Below are positions 1 through 8,571 of a stretch of 64,000 bases of DNA, in pieces (the first letter of the stretch is position 1; each line of letters begins with the position of its first letter). A model generated the notes under the pieces. The model had not been told where the DNA came from, searched no databases, and saw nothing but the letters and a program-made list of their open reading frames with translations. Origin of the DNA: Actinomadura sp. CNU-125 (GTDB lineage: Bacteria > Actinomycetota > Actinomycetes > Streptosporangiales > Streptosporangiaceae); contig NZ_MKJY01000011.1 of the NCBI RefSeq assembly GCF_001942465.1, forward strand, positions 25,560 to 89,559. Direction: 5' to 3'. The translations under genes were made by a program, and so were the position numbers.

Positions 1-689
1 TTCCAGGAGCGTGCGGTCAGCAGTACTTTGCGAGGCGGGACAGGCAGGTCACGGAACCAGAACCGGGTGACGACGCCGAAGTTGCCGCCGCCCCCGCCGG
101 TGTGGGCCCACCACAGGTCGCGCCGCTCGGGGTCGGGGTCGTCGCGGGTGGCCACGACGAGTTCGACGGTGCGGGCCTCGGTGACCACGGCGACCTCGAC
201 CGCGTACAGGTAGTCGACCGTGAGGCCCGCCTGTCTGGAAAGCAGGCCGTATCCGCCGCCGGTGATGTGTCCGCCGAGCCCCACCGAGTAGCACGAACCC
301 CCGGGCAGTGCACGCCCGGACATGGGGTAGAGGTGGCTGTAGCCGTGCCAGTTCGTCGCCCCGGCCTCGACGCACCACGCTTCCAGGGCCGGGTCGAAGT
401 ACATGTCGCACATCGGGCTGACGTCCAGGATCACGCGGACGTCGTCGCCGCAGACGAAGTCTTCGTAGCAGTGGCCGCCCGACCGGACGGTGACGCGGTC
501 GCGGCTGACGTCGTCGGGCTCCTGGTTAACCGCCTCGGACAGGGCGGTGACCACGGCCTGCGGGGTGCTCACCAACCGGACATACTCGGGGCGGGCGAGC
601 CACCGCTGGTTGAAGCCGCGGCGGAGGGCGGGATAGCGGACGTCGGTCGGCTTGACGGTGACGACGGGCGGCAGTTGAGGGGTGCTCAT
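1..689 (-). CDS. FAD-linked oxidase, berberine-bridge-enzyme type (3' end outside window)
   Basis: The first 229 residues are present; the gene runs off the left edge. The ATG at 689 is the first start in frame. The protein carries the vanillyl-alcohol-oxidase FAD domain: RSGGHCYE near residues 69-75, with His73 the expected 8-alpha-histidyl FAD attachment site, and PGGSCYSVGLGGHITGGGYG at about 129-148, with Cys133 at the place of the 6-S-cysteinyl link. Bicovalent flavin is therefore likely, as in BBE-like oxidases that act on alkaloids, sugars or polyketides. The substrate-binding half lies outside the window, so the substrate cannot be guessed. It lies 100 bp downstream of an unknown gene on the same strand. 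Family is confident; function is open. Confidence 0.85.
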   Translation of the reverse strand, partial: MSTPQLPPVVTVKPTDVRYPALRRGFNQRWLARPEYVRLVSTPQAVVTALSEAVNQEPDDVSRDRVTVRSGGHCYEDFVCGDDVRVILDVSPMCDMYFDPALEAWCVEAGATNWHGYSHLYPMSGRALPGGSCYSVGLGGHITGGGYGLLSRQAGLTVDYLYAVEVAVVTEARTVELVVATRDDPDPERRDLWWAHTGGGGGNFGVVTRFWFRDLPVPPRKVLLTARSW

Positions 690-791
690 GCGCGCTGCTC
701 TCCCTGTGAAGCGGCCTGATTACTCAACGTCCAGTGTGCTCACCAAGAGTTCTTAGTTGAATACGGAGAGTGTTAAAGCGTTAGTAGATCA

Positions 792-1364
792 TTAAGGGAG
801 CGTCGGGGGCGACTCCAGGCCGGTGAGCTCGATGCCGGGGGCGTCCAGGACGACGTCGCCGGCCAGGTGCACCCGGCCGATCTCGCCGGTGGACAGATCC
901 GTGACGTCGTACCGCGTGACGGGCAGCGGCTCCGTCTCGGTGTCATGGACGGACGTGCCCGCGCGGCGCCACCGCCACGGGGCGGTGAGGGGCGCGAGGG
1001 ACGGCCCGGCGAACGTGACCATGCGGACGTCGGTCTCCGCGCCGTCGTCCAAATCGAGGGCACGCGCGGCGGCGACGAGGAAGCCGGGCGAGTCGGACAT
1101 GAAGCCCATCGCGCGCTCGGTGTGCTCGGTGCCGGTGTCGCCCGAGGCTCGCACCCATGCGACGTCCGGGCCGGTGACGCCGCCGCGCATCCACCAGGCG
1201 GGCGTCACGAGCTCGACCCGGATCTGCCGCCAGCGCGAGTCGACGACGATGTCGGTGCGCAGGCCGGGACGGGTCGAGGTGTAGCGCCACCCGCCGGGGC
1301 CGGGCGCGCAGTGGAACCGCTCCTCGGTCTCCTCTTCCAGGTGGAGGTAGACGCCAGCGGGCAT
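792..1364 (-). CDS. Hypothetical protein, translationally coupled to SAH hydrolase-like gene
   Basis: A 190-residue soluble protein whose family I do not recognise. The start MPAGVYLHLEEE at 1364 is chosen because its ATG shares one base with the stop codon of the upstream gene (TGATG), a usual sign of translational coupling. A longer reading of the frame would lie antisense-like inside the upstream gene and has no support. The sequence is rich in Trp, Arg and Thr with alternating hydrophobic residues, which suggests beta structure. There is no signal peptide or membrane segment. Position implies a role linked to the short SAH hydrolase paralogue or to the oxidase downstream, but nothing in the sequence shows what that is. 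Confidence 0.7.
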   Translation of the reverse strand: MPAGVYLHLEEETEERFHCAPGPGGWRYTSTRPGLRTDIVVDSRWRQIRVELVTPAWWMRGGVTGPDVAWVRASGDTGTEHTERAMGFMSDSPGFLVAAARALDLDDGAETDVRMVTFAGPSLAPLTAPWRWRRAGTSVHDTETEPLPVTRYDVTDLSTGEIGRVHLAGDVVLDAPGIELTGLESPPTLP

Positions 1365-2619
1365 CAGGACCCGATCCGCCAGGAGTGCAGGTAGTCCTCC
1401 TGGTCCGGGGTCAGGGCGTCGATGGACACCGACATCGAGGCGAGCTTGAGGCGCGCGACCTCCCCGTCGATCTCGGCGGGCACGTCGTGGACGGCCGGTG
1501 CGAGCCCCTCGTGGGCGGTGACGAGCCACGCGCAGGTGAGGGCCTGGTCGGCGAACGACATGTCCATCACGGCGGCCGGATGCCCCTCGGCGGCGGCCAG
1601 GTTGACCAGCCGCCCCTCGGCCAGCAGGACGAGCCGCCGCCCGTCCTCCAGCACGTACTCGTCGGCCTGCGGACGGACGCCGCGGTGCACCCGCACGGCC
1701 ATCGCGTCGAGCGCGCGCACGTCGATCTCCACGTCGAAGTGCCCGGAGTTGGCGAGGATCGCACCGTCCTTCATCATCGCGAGGTGATCGGCGTTCACCA
1801 CGTCGCGGTTCCCGGTCACGGTGATGAACACGTCGCCGTGCGGCGCCGCGTCGGCCATCGGCTGGACGGTGAAGCCCTGCAGGGCCGCGTCCAGGGCCTT
1901 CACCGGGTCGATCTCGGTGATGACGACCCGGGCGCCCAGCCCGCGGGCCCGTTCGGCGAGGCCCCGCCCGCAGTACCCGAACCCCGCGATCACGATCGTC
2001 TTCCCCGCGAGCAGCGTGTTCGTCGCCCGCACGATGCCGTCGAGGGTGGATTGCCCGGTCCCGTACCGGTTGTCGAACATGTGCTTGGTCGCGGTGTCGT
2101 TCACCGCGACGACCGGGAACCGCAGCACGCCCTCCTGCACCATCTGGTGCAGCCGGATGCGCCCGTGGTCGTCTGCTCGCACCCCGCCTTCACCGTGCCG
2201 AGCAGGTCCTCCCGGTCGGTGTGCAGGGTGTTGACGAGGTCGCACCCGTCGTCCAGGACGAGGTCGGGGCCCGTCTCCAGGGCCCGGTAGATGTGCGCGT
2301 AGTACCCCTCGCGGTCGATGCCCGCCCGCGCGAACACCTGCGCGCCGAACTCCTCGGCGAGCGCCGCGGCCACGTCGTCCTGCGTGGACAGCGGGTTGGA
2401 CGACGCCAGCGCCACGCTCGCGCCGCCCGCCTGCAGGGTGCGGATGAGCCCGGCCGTCTCCGTCGTCACGTGCATGCACGCCGCGACGCGCACGCCGTCC
2501 AGCGGACGCTCGGCGGTGAACCGCTCCCGGATCTGCCGCAGTACCGGCATGCTGCGGTCCGCCCACTCGATCCGCTTCACGCCCTCGTACGCGAGCGATC
2601 CGTCAGCAATATCGCTCAT
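1364..2619 (-). CDS. Adenosylhomocysteinase-like protein, short form (frameshifted as sequenced)
   Basis: Composite 418-residue homologue of S-adenosylhomocysteine hydrolase, starting MSDIADGS at 2619. One missing base near 2156-2161 breaks the frame after CEQTTTG; the next frame resumes at IRLHQMVQEG exactly where the family continues. Hallmarks present: NDTATKHMFDNRYG, the NAD-binding loop AGFGYCGRGL, and SGHFDVEID. It lacks the roughly 40-residue insert of the canonical enzyme. It ends DYLHSWRIGS instead of the C-terminal Lys/Tyr tail that reaches the neighbouring subunit's NAD, so it resembles the short archaeal/Thermotoga class. Some short enzymes prefer S-inosylhomocysteine, so substrate is uncertain. 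It lies directly downstream of canonical ahcY on the same strand, with a repeat between them. Confidence 0.85.
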
Positions 2620-2704
2620 CCACTCCCCAAAGAAGGCCGAACCCGGACGCGAGCCGGAAGGCCGATGCCGGACGAGCAAACCACACCCGTCCGGCATCAC
2701 CCTA

Positions 2705-2883
2705 TTGGCTTGCGTCGCCCTCGGCGTCGGGCCCTGGGGGCCCTCCTTCAACGGGCGCCGCGTGCGATTGCTGCATCGCTCCGACTCGCCCAGGGGCTCG
2801 CTGCGCGATCAAGTTCTCGCTTCGCTCGAACTTGGCTTCGCTCGCAATCGCAGTGGTCCCGGTCCGTTCTGGTTGGGGTTCGG
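2705..2883 (+). repeat. Dispersed intergenic repeat, copy A, with 88-bp dyad-bounded core
   Basis: This fills most of the 329-bp gap between the two SAH hydrolase genes. The core at 2764-2851 is 88 bp and is bounded by the perfect inverted repeat GCGATTGC ... GCAATCGC. It contains an inner dyad AAGTTC ... GAACTT. The same core, apparently identical base for base by eye, occurs in the opposite orientation at 15931-16018. Left of the core is one copy of the GC-rich unit (GGGCCCTGGGGGCCC) that is tandemly repeated in copy B. The peptide it can encode is not counted as a gene. Confidence 0.85.
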
Positions 2884-2948
2884 CCGGGGCGAGTGAGCCT
2901 TGAAGGAAGGGCGCCTCGCGGCCTGGTGCCAAGGGCCTTGCCAACAAC

Positions 2949-4379
2949 TCAATACCGGTAGTGGTCCGGCTTGTAGGGGCCTTCGACGTGGACGCCGATG
3001 TAGGCGGCCTGCTCCTTGGTCAGCTCGGTGAGCTTGACGCCGAGGGCGTCAAGGTGGAGGCGGGCGACCTTCTCGTCGAGGTGCTTCGGCAGGACGTACA
3101 CGCCGACCGGGTACTCCTCGGTCTTGGTGAACAGCTCGATCTGCGCGATGACCTGGTTGGTGAAGGAGTTCGACATGACGAACGAGGGGTGGCCGGTGGC
3201 GCAGCCCAGGTTCATCAGCCGGCCCTCGGCGAGGACGATGATGGAGTGGCCGTCGGGGAAGCGCCACTCGTGGACCTGCGGCTTGATCTCGATCTTCTCG
3301 ATGCCGTCGATCTTGGCGAGGCCGGCCATGTCGATCTCGTTGTCGAAGTGCCCGATGTTGGACACGATGGCCTGGTGCTTCATCCGGCTCATGTGGTCGG
3401 CCGTGATGATGTTGAAGTTGCCGGTGGTGGAGACGAAGATGTCGGCGCTGCCGACGGCGTCTTCGAGGGTGGTGACCTGGAAGCCGTCCATGGCGGCCTG
3501 CAGGGCGCAGATCGGGTCGATCTCGGTGACGATCACGCGGGCGCCCTGGCCCTTGAGGGCCTCGGCGCAGCCCTTGCCGACGTCGCCGTAGCCGCACACG
3601 ACCGCGACCTTGCCGCCGATGAGGACGTCCGTGGCGCGGTTGATGCCGTCGATGACGCTGTGCCGGCAGCCGTACTTGTTGTCGAACTTCGACTTGGTGA
3701 CCGAGTCGTTGACGTTGATCGCCGGGAAGGCGAGGGTCTCGGCCTTGGCCATCTCGTAGAGCCGGTGGACGCCGGTGGTGGTCTCCTCGGTGACGCCCTT
3801 GATCTCGGCGGCGGTCTCCGTCCAGCGGTTCGGCTTCGCGGCGATGGTGCTGCGGAGCGTCTCCAGGATGACGCCCCACTCCTCGGGGTCGTCCGCGGTG
3901 GCGGCGGGGACGGCGCCCGCCTTCTCGTACTCGGCGCCCTTGTGGACGAGCAGGGTCGCGTCGCCGCCGTCGTCCAGGATCATGTTCGGGCCGGTGCCGT
4001 CGGGCCACTGCAGGGCCTGGTCGGTGCACCACCAGTACTCTTCGAGGGTCTCGCCCTTCCAGGCGAACACCGGGACGCCCTTGGGGTCGTCCTTCGTGCC
4101 GTTTTTGCCGACGACGATCGCGGCGGCGGCGTGGTCCTGGGTGGAGAAGATGTTGCAGGATACCCAGCGGACGTCGGCGCCGAGGTCCACCAGCGTCTCG
4201 ATGAGCACGGCCGTCTGGATGGTCATGTGCAGCGAGCCCATGATCTTCGCGCCGCGCAGGGGCTGGGCGTCGGCGTACTCCTTGCGCACGGCCATCAGGC
4301 CGGGCATCTCGTGCTCGGCGAGCCGGATCTCCCGGCGCCCGAAGTCAGCCAGTGACAGGTCGGCGACCTTGTAGTCCAT
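2949..4379 (-). CDS. ahcY: Adenosylhomocysteinase (S-adenosylhomocysteine hydrolase)
   Basis: A full-length 476-residue enzyme that splits S-adenosylhomocysteine into adenosine and homocysteine, removing the product inhibitor of methyltransferases in the cytosol. Visible family features: [16 protein letters not shown] near residue 48, NINDS-type motif [19 protein letters not shown] loop [23 protein letters not shown], and the C-terminal PYKPDHYRY whose Lys and Tyr complete the NAD site of the partner subunit. It has the insert typical of bacterial/eukaryotic tetramers. The ATG at 4379 gives the usual N-terminus ([14 protein letters not shown]). It is divergent from a MerR-type gene; a short-form paralogue follows downstream. 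Identification is essentially certain. Confidence 0.98.
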   Translation of the reverse strand: MDYKVADLSLADFGRREIRLAEHEMPGLMAVRKEYADAQPLRGAKIMGSLHMTIQTAVLIETLVDLGADVRWVSCNIFSTQDHAAAAIVVGKNGTKDDPKGVPVFAWKGETLEEYWWCTDQALQWPDGTGPNMILDDGGDATLLVHKGAEYEKAGAVPAATADDPEEWGVILETLRSTIAAKPNRWTETAAEIKGVTEETTTGVHRLYEMAKAETLAFPAINVNDSVTKSKFDNKYGCRHSVIDGINRATDVLIGGKVAVVCGYGDVGKGCAEALKGQGARVIVTEIDPICALQAAMDGFQVTTLEDAVGSADIFVSTTGNFNIITADHMSRMKHQAIVSNIGHFDNEIDMAGLAKIDGIEKIEIKPQVHEWRFPDGHSIIVLAEGRLMNLGCATGHPSFVMSNSFTNQVIAQIELFTKTEEYPVGVYVLPKHLDEKVARLHLDALGVKLTELTKEQAAYIGVHVEGPYKPDHYRY

Positions 4380-4471
4380 GCTTTCGTAGCTCCTTGGTGT
4401 TGCGCGTCCGCGAGGGTCGACGCCGCGAGTCTACGGTCGGCCGGGCGGCGGAGGCACGCTCCGGGGCGACT

Positions 4472-4493
4472 TTCTGACACAGATTTGTCAGAA
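4472..4493. promoter_or_regulatory. Perfect inverted repeat between ahcY and merR-type gene (probable operator)
   Basis: TTCTGACA, 6-bp spacer, TGTCAGAA: two perfect 8-bp arms in the 122-bp divergent region, ending 8 bp before the regulator's start codon. MerR-family proteins bind such dyads, so autoregulation is the simplest reading. Control of ahcY from the same site is possible. Confidence 0.65.
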
Positions 4494-4501
4494 TCGGTCC
4501 C

Positions 4502-4840
4502 ATGCGCATCACGGAGGCCGCCCGTCGGCTCGGCACATCGCCCCGCATGCTCCGCTACCGGGAGACGCTCGGGCTGCTCCCCGCGACCCGCGAGCCCCGG
4601 GGCGGGCACCGCAGGTTCGGGGACGCCGAGCTGCGGGCCGTCGCGCTCACGCTGGCGCTCGAGAAACGCTACGACGTCGGCCCGGCCGAGCTGGCGTTCG
4701 GGCTGCGGGTGCTGGCCGAGCCGGAGGTGCAGGCGCGGGTGCGCGAGCTCGGCGAACGCGTCGGACGCCTGTCGGCGCCGCCCACGCGCGCCCTCGACTT
4801 CGAGAAGGAGAAGGCGATGCGCCTGCTGCGCCGCCGCTGT
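4502..4840 (+). CDS. MerR-family transcriptional regulator (3' end undefined)
   Basis: The N-terminal winged helix MRITEAARRLGTSPRMLRYR followed by ETLGLLP and GGHRRFGDAEL is a clear MerR DNA-binding domain. After it comes a helical stretch ending at LDFEKEKAMRLLRRR (about residue 112), the usual end of small single-domain MerR proteins. No stop codon follows in this frame until 6764, because the frame continues antisense through the SARP-AraC gene. The other two frames also stay open for more than 250 bases. The true end is therefore unknown; a lost or shifted stop by sequencing error is likely. The end given is where family-like sequence stops. It probably binds the dyad just upstream of its start. 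Confidence 0.7.
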
Positions 4841-4943
4841 TCGCGGCCGTCCGCGACCGTCGGCGGTCGCCGTCCCGCGCACGGACGCCCGCCACGGCGT
4901 GCACGGACGCGACGCGCGTCGTTCGTCCCGCGGGCGGCGGCGG

Positions 4944-6628
4944 TCAGTCCGGGCGGCGGCGGATCTCGGCGGCGGTCTCCCCGAACTGCGCCTTCAGCGC
5001 GCGGCCGAGGTGCGCGGGGTCGCGATCCCCCAGCGCGCGGCGATCGCGGCGGCCGTCGTCCCGGCCAGCGCCGGGTCGCGCAGGTCGCGCCGGACGCGCG
5101 TGAGGCGCTCGCGCCGGACCCAGGCGGCGAACGTCTCGTCCCGCTCCCGGAACAGCAGGTGCAGGTAGCGGACCGAAACACCGTGCCGGTCGGCGACCGT
5201 CTTCGCGCACAGTGCCGGGTCGGAGAGGTTCGCCAGGACGTACGCGGTGATCCGGTCGGCCAGGCCGGACTCGCTTTCGACGCGTCCGCCGGTCGTCCCG
5301 GTGAGGGCGGCGGCGACCAGGGACGCCAGGGCGTCGCCGAGGTGCCGACGCGCCGGGTCGGGCAGCCCGTCGAGGTTCCCCGCCGGACCGGTCAGGCAGG
5401 CGGCGACGAGCGAGCCGATGCCGCGCCCGCCGGGCAGCGGGACGGCGGTGGCCCGGTCGGGCGGGTCCGTGCCGAGGACGCCGCGCGGCACCCCGACGAC
5501 GGAGACGTCGCAGCGGTCCGGCACGACGATCTCGTAGCGGCGGGTGGTGTCGCAGGCGACGAAGTGACCGGACGGGACGCTGCAGCGCCGGTCGTCCTGC
5601 TCGACGCCGACGGGCCGGGCGCCGCGGTTCAGCACCACCTTCAGCAGTTCCGGATCCCCCGGTCCGCCCGCTTCGCGCACCACGCGGTGCGGCGCGGCGG
5701 TGATCCGGGCGACGAGCAGGTCACCGGCGCGGCGGCCGGTGGTACGGGCCCAGAAGCCGGTCCCGGCGAGACTCGTCACGCGCAGCGGCACGAGCATGGG
5801 CGAGACGGCGGCCTGCAGTCCTTCGGCGCGTTCGTGGGCCGCGTCGCGGGGCCGGTCGCCGTGGTGCGGGACGGGCGGAACCGGGCGGATCGTCCGCATG
5901 TCCCGGTGGAGCCGCCGCAGCTCCGCGCCGGGTTCGGTGCCGAGTTCCGCGCGCAGGACGCGCCGCGCGTCCTCGAACGCGGCCAGCGCGTCCGCGCGGC
6001 GCCCGCACTCGCACAGCGCGCGGATCAGCGTCGCCCGCAGGTCCTCGCGCAACGGGTGGACGCGGGTGAGCCGGGTGAGGTCGGGGACGATCTCGGCGGC
6101 GCGGCCGCACGCCAGTTCGGCGTCCGCCCAGGCGGCGAGCGCGGTCAGCCGCAGCTCGGCCAGCCGTCCGGCCTCCGCGCGGATCGGCATCGTGCCGGGT
6201 GCGCCGCAGTAGGGTTCGTCGCCGCGCCACAGGTCGAGGGCGCGGCGCAGGGTCGCGGCGGCGCGGACCGGCGGCGCCGCGGCCCGTCCCTCCCGCACCA
6301 GCGCCTCGAACCGGTCGGCGTCGAGTTCGCCGGGGCGGACGACGAGCCGGTAGCCGGGGCCGTCCCGGACGATCCGGTCCGCGTCGCCGAGCAGGCGGCG
6401 GAGCCGGTGCACGTACGTCTGGAGGTTCTTGCCCGCGCTGGGCGGCGGGTCCCGCTCCCATACGGCGTCGACGAGGACGTCGACGGGCACGGCGCGTCCC
6501 GCGCGGGCCAGCAGGACGGCGAGCACGCCCGTCCGCCGGGACGTCCCCGCTTCGACCGGTGCGCCGCCGTGCCGCACCGTCACCGGGCCCAGCACCTCGA
6601 ACCGCAAGTCCGCCGATGCGATCGTCAT
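4944..6628 (-). CDS. SARP/BTAD-AraC fusion transcriptional regulator (frameshifted as sequenced)
   Basis: Composite protein of 561 residues. Residues 1-95 are an OmpR-type winged helix (FEVLGPVTV ... NLQTYVHRLRRLLGD). About 100-250 is a bacterial transcriptional activation domain, ending in the typical AELGTEPGAELRRLHRD. About 260-440 matches the AraC-binding-like domain (GDLLVARITAAPHRV, DTTRRYEIVVP). About 450-561 is an AraC helix-turn-helix. The frame breaks near 5022-5026 after RWGI; one missing base restores DPAHLGRALKAQFGETAAEI, the second AraC helix pair. SARP and AraC regulators are normally separate proteins, so two DNA-binding domains in one chain is unusual. It converges with the MerR-type gene. 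The ligand and targets are unknown. Confidence 0.85.
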
Positions 6629-6762
6629 GGGTCCTCCAGCGTCCGGGGCAGCCCGACCATAGGACGAATGGGGGCGGCGTCCGGTTCGCGGGGACGTCCG
6701 TCCTGTACCGGCCGTGTACCGGCGGGGGCGAGCCTGGGGGCCGGAAACGATGGGAAGACGGC

Positions 6763-7710
6763 ATGAGCGGCATCTTGTGGGTCGTCGGTGCGGGCTTGGT
6801 CGTGGCGGCTCCGGCGATCCTGTCCCTGGTCTATCTGGGCGTCCGCCGGGGCGCGATGGGACGGCGGCGGAGGAGGTTCGCGGAGGAGCGCGGGTGGCGG
6901 TTCGCCCTCTGGGGCGACCCGGAGGCGATCTTGGGCCGGTGGCGCGGCGATCCCTTCGGGCGGGGCGGCCATCACGTCCGCGCGGTCAATGCGGCGCAGG
7001 GCGCGTACGGCGGGCGGCAGTGGCTGGTCGCCGACGTGCAGCACGTCGTCGACGTGGGGGACGCGAATGTGCAGACCATCGACGAGACCCTCGTGGTGGT
7101 CCGGCTGCCCGCCGCGCTCCCCCAGGTGCTGGTCCGGCTGGAGGGGCCGCCGGAGGGGGCGGCGGCGGAACTGGGGGACGGTTTCACCGGCGGGCTGCGG
7201 ACACTGCTGCAGCGGGGGCGCGGCCTCCGGAGCACGGGCATGGACGACAACCGGGTGCTGGTCGAGGACGCCGAAGCGGCGTTCGTCCTGAACGGACGGG
7301 TGAGCGACGAATCGCTCGTCGAGATGCTCGACGCCATCGGAAGCCTGCTGGACGGGATCGCGGACGGCTTCTGGCGGGACCACGGCGGACCGGCCCGGCT
7401 CCCGGCCCTGGAGGACCTGAGGCTGGAACCGGACGGGCCGCTGCGGGCGCCGGTGGCGGCGGACGGCAAGGACCACACCGGAGAGACGGTCGTCGGCTGC
7501 CTGCTCGGCATCGCGGGGCCGGCAACGGCCGTCCTCGGCCTCGTGTGGTGTTTCGACGGCGACCGGCGGCCCCTCGGTATCGGGCTGCTGGTCGGGGGCG
7601 TCGCCGTCGTCGCGATCACCGCTGCTGTCGGCGTCGCGCTGGACGACCGCAGGACGGCCGGGCGGGGCGGCGACGCCCGGCCGGGCACGGAGCCGGAGGC
7701 GGCGGCGTGA
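6763..7710 (+). CDS. Hypothetical membrane protein
   Basis: A 315-residue protein of unrecognised family. One membrane segment lies at about residues 4-26 (N-terminus) and two near 246-290 (GCLLGIAGPATAVLGLVWCF and a following Gly/Val/Ala-rich helix). Between them is a soluble region of about 210 residues with RRRRRFAEERGWRFALWG right after the first helix, which places that part in the cytoplasm by the positive-inside rule. The start ATG at 6763 follows a purine-rich GGGAAGA. The stop overlaps the GTG start of the next membrane protein by 4 bases (GTGA), so the two are co-translated. Divergent from the SARP-AraC gene, which may control it. Confidence 0.75.
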   Translation: MSGILWVVGAGLVVAAPAILSLVYLGVRRGAMGRRRRRFAEERGWRFALWGDPEAILGRWRGDPFGRGGHHVRAVNAAQGAYGGRQWLVADVQHVVDVGDANVQTIDETLVVVRLPAALPQVLVRLEGPPEGAAAELGDGFTGGLRTLLQRGRGLRSTGMDDNRVLVEDAEAAFVLNGRVSDESLVEMLDAIGSLLDGIADGFWRDHGGPARLPALEDLRLEPDGPLRAPVAADGKDHTGETVVGCLLGIAGPATAVLGLVWCFDGDRRPLGIGLLVGGVAVVAITAAVGVALDDRRTAGRGGDARPGTEPEAAA

Positions 7711-8383
7711 CCGCCCGGTACCCGGTGGGCGGCAACGGGCCGGGCGGCGGTCCGGGAGACGGGCTGCGCGGCGAACTGGGCTTCGTCGCCGCGTTCGTGG
7801 GGTTCTGGGGAGTCGTCATCGGCGGGGTCATGTGCGCGCTGCCGCCGGTGCGGATCGTCGGGATCCCGCTGCTGGTCCTCGCCGTCGCCCTGTTCGCCGT
7901 CGGGGTCGCGCTGGGGCTGACGCCGCACGCACGTCCCGTCGGGCTGCTCGTCCTCGCCTTGGGCGCGCTGCTGATCGCGCTCGGCGGCGCGGCGTTCGTC
8001 GTCTCGCGGACGGCCGAGTACACGTGGGAGTACGGCGAGGACGTGCTCGTCACCCTGCCGGACTCGTACTCGTACATGACGCGCGGGGCGCGGCAGTCCG
8101 ACCCGAGTTTCGACGGCGCGACGTGGACGGTCGACGGGACGCGCCGCACCGGCACCCTGGACGCCGACTGGGACGACGTGCGGCTGGGCGTCCGCCGGGC
8201 CGACGCCCCGCCCGAACGGGTGCGGGCCCGCGCGCTCGGGGGGCGCGCGTTCACCGCCGGGAAGGTCGACGAGGAGTTCGGGCCGGCCGTCCCTCTCGGG
8301 CGGGCCCCGGGTTCGGGTTGCTCATGATCGGTGCCGGGCTCGCCATCGGAGGGATCGTGTCCGCCCGGGCCGGCAGAGACTAA
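7707..8383 (+). CDS. Hypothetical multi-pass membrane protein (probable frameshift near 3' end)
   Basis: It starts at GTG 7707 inside the stop of the upstream gene. Three hydrophobic segments lie at about residues 25-85 (GFWGVVIGGVMCALPP; PLLVLAVALFAVGVALGL; GLLVLALGALLIALGG), then an extracytoplasmic-looking domain (YTWEYGEDVLVTLPDSYSYM). As sequenced the frame ends at 8327. One missing base near 8299 would join it to GPGFGLLMIGAGLAIGGIVS and a stop at 8383, adding a final membrane helix and giving 225 residues; this fits the error pattern of the window. Family not recognised. It probably works with the preceding membrane protein. Confidence 0.65.
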
Positions 8384-8468
8384 TTTCCCCCAACTCCCTC
8401 CAATTCGGACAGGCGGAGCATGCCTCGCCCGGCGCCTGAAACGGCGCTCCACCCGGCCCGACCAGCCC

Positions 8469-8486
8469 GTTTCCGGAACCGGAAAC
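8469..8486. promoter_or_regulatory. 18-bp perfect palindrome upstream of protease gene
   Basis: GTTTCCGGAACCGGAAAC is a perfect 18-bp palindrome, 86 bp before the protease start in a 188-bp intergenic region. Likely a homodimeric regulator operator; the regulator is unknown. Confidence 0.5.
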
Positions 8487-8535
8487 CGGGTGACGCGCCC
8501 CACACTCCCAAAAGACATTCTTGTCTGTTTGACTT

Positions 8536-8561
8536 CCTTCCAGCCTTGCTCCTCTGGAAGG
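8536..8561 (+). promoter_or_regulatory. Hairpin covering the protease ribosome-binding site
   Basis: CCTTCCAG and CTGGAAGG are perfect 8-bp arms with a 10-nt loop; a G-U and an A-U pair can extend the stem. The right arm holds the purine-rich Shine-Dalgarno (GGAAGGGA) that ends about 8 bases before the ATG at 8572. In the folded mRNA the ribosome site would be hidden. Confidence 0.5.
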
Positions 8562-8571
8562 GAAAGCACGG

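Noticed and set aside
2702..2947. A protein-like translation across repeat copy A (also found in copy B)
   Set aside because: The shared peptide is just the translation of the repeat. The two copies continue into unrelated sequence, and the 44-bp units shift frame, so coding is not supported.
4380..4471. SAH or SAM riboswitch upstream of ahcY
   Set aside because: The leader is only about 90-120 bases before the divergent gene, and I could not lay out a known aptamer core by eye. A covariance-model search would decide.
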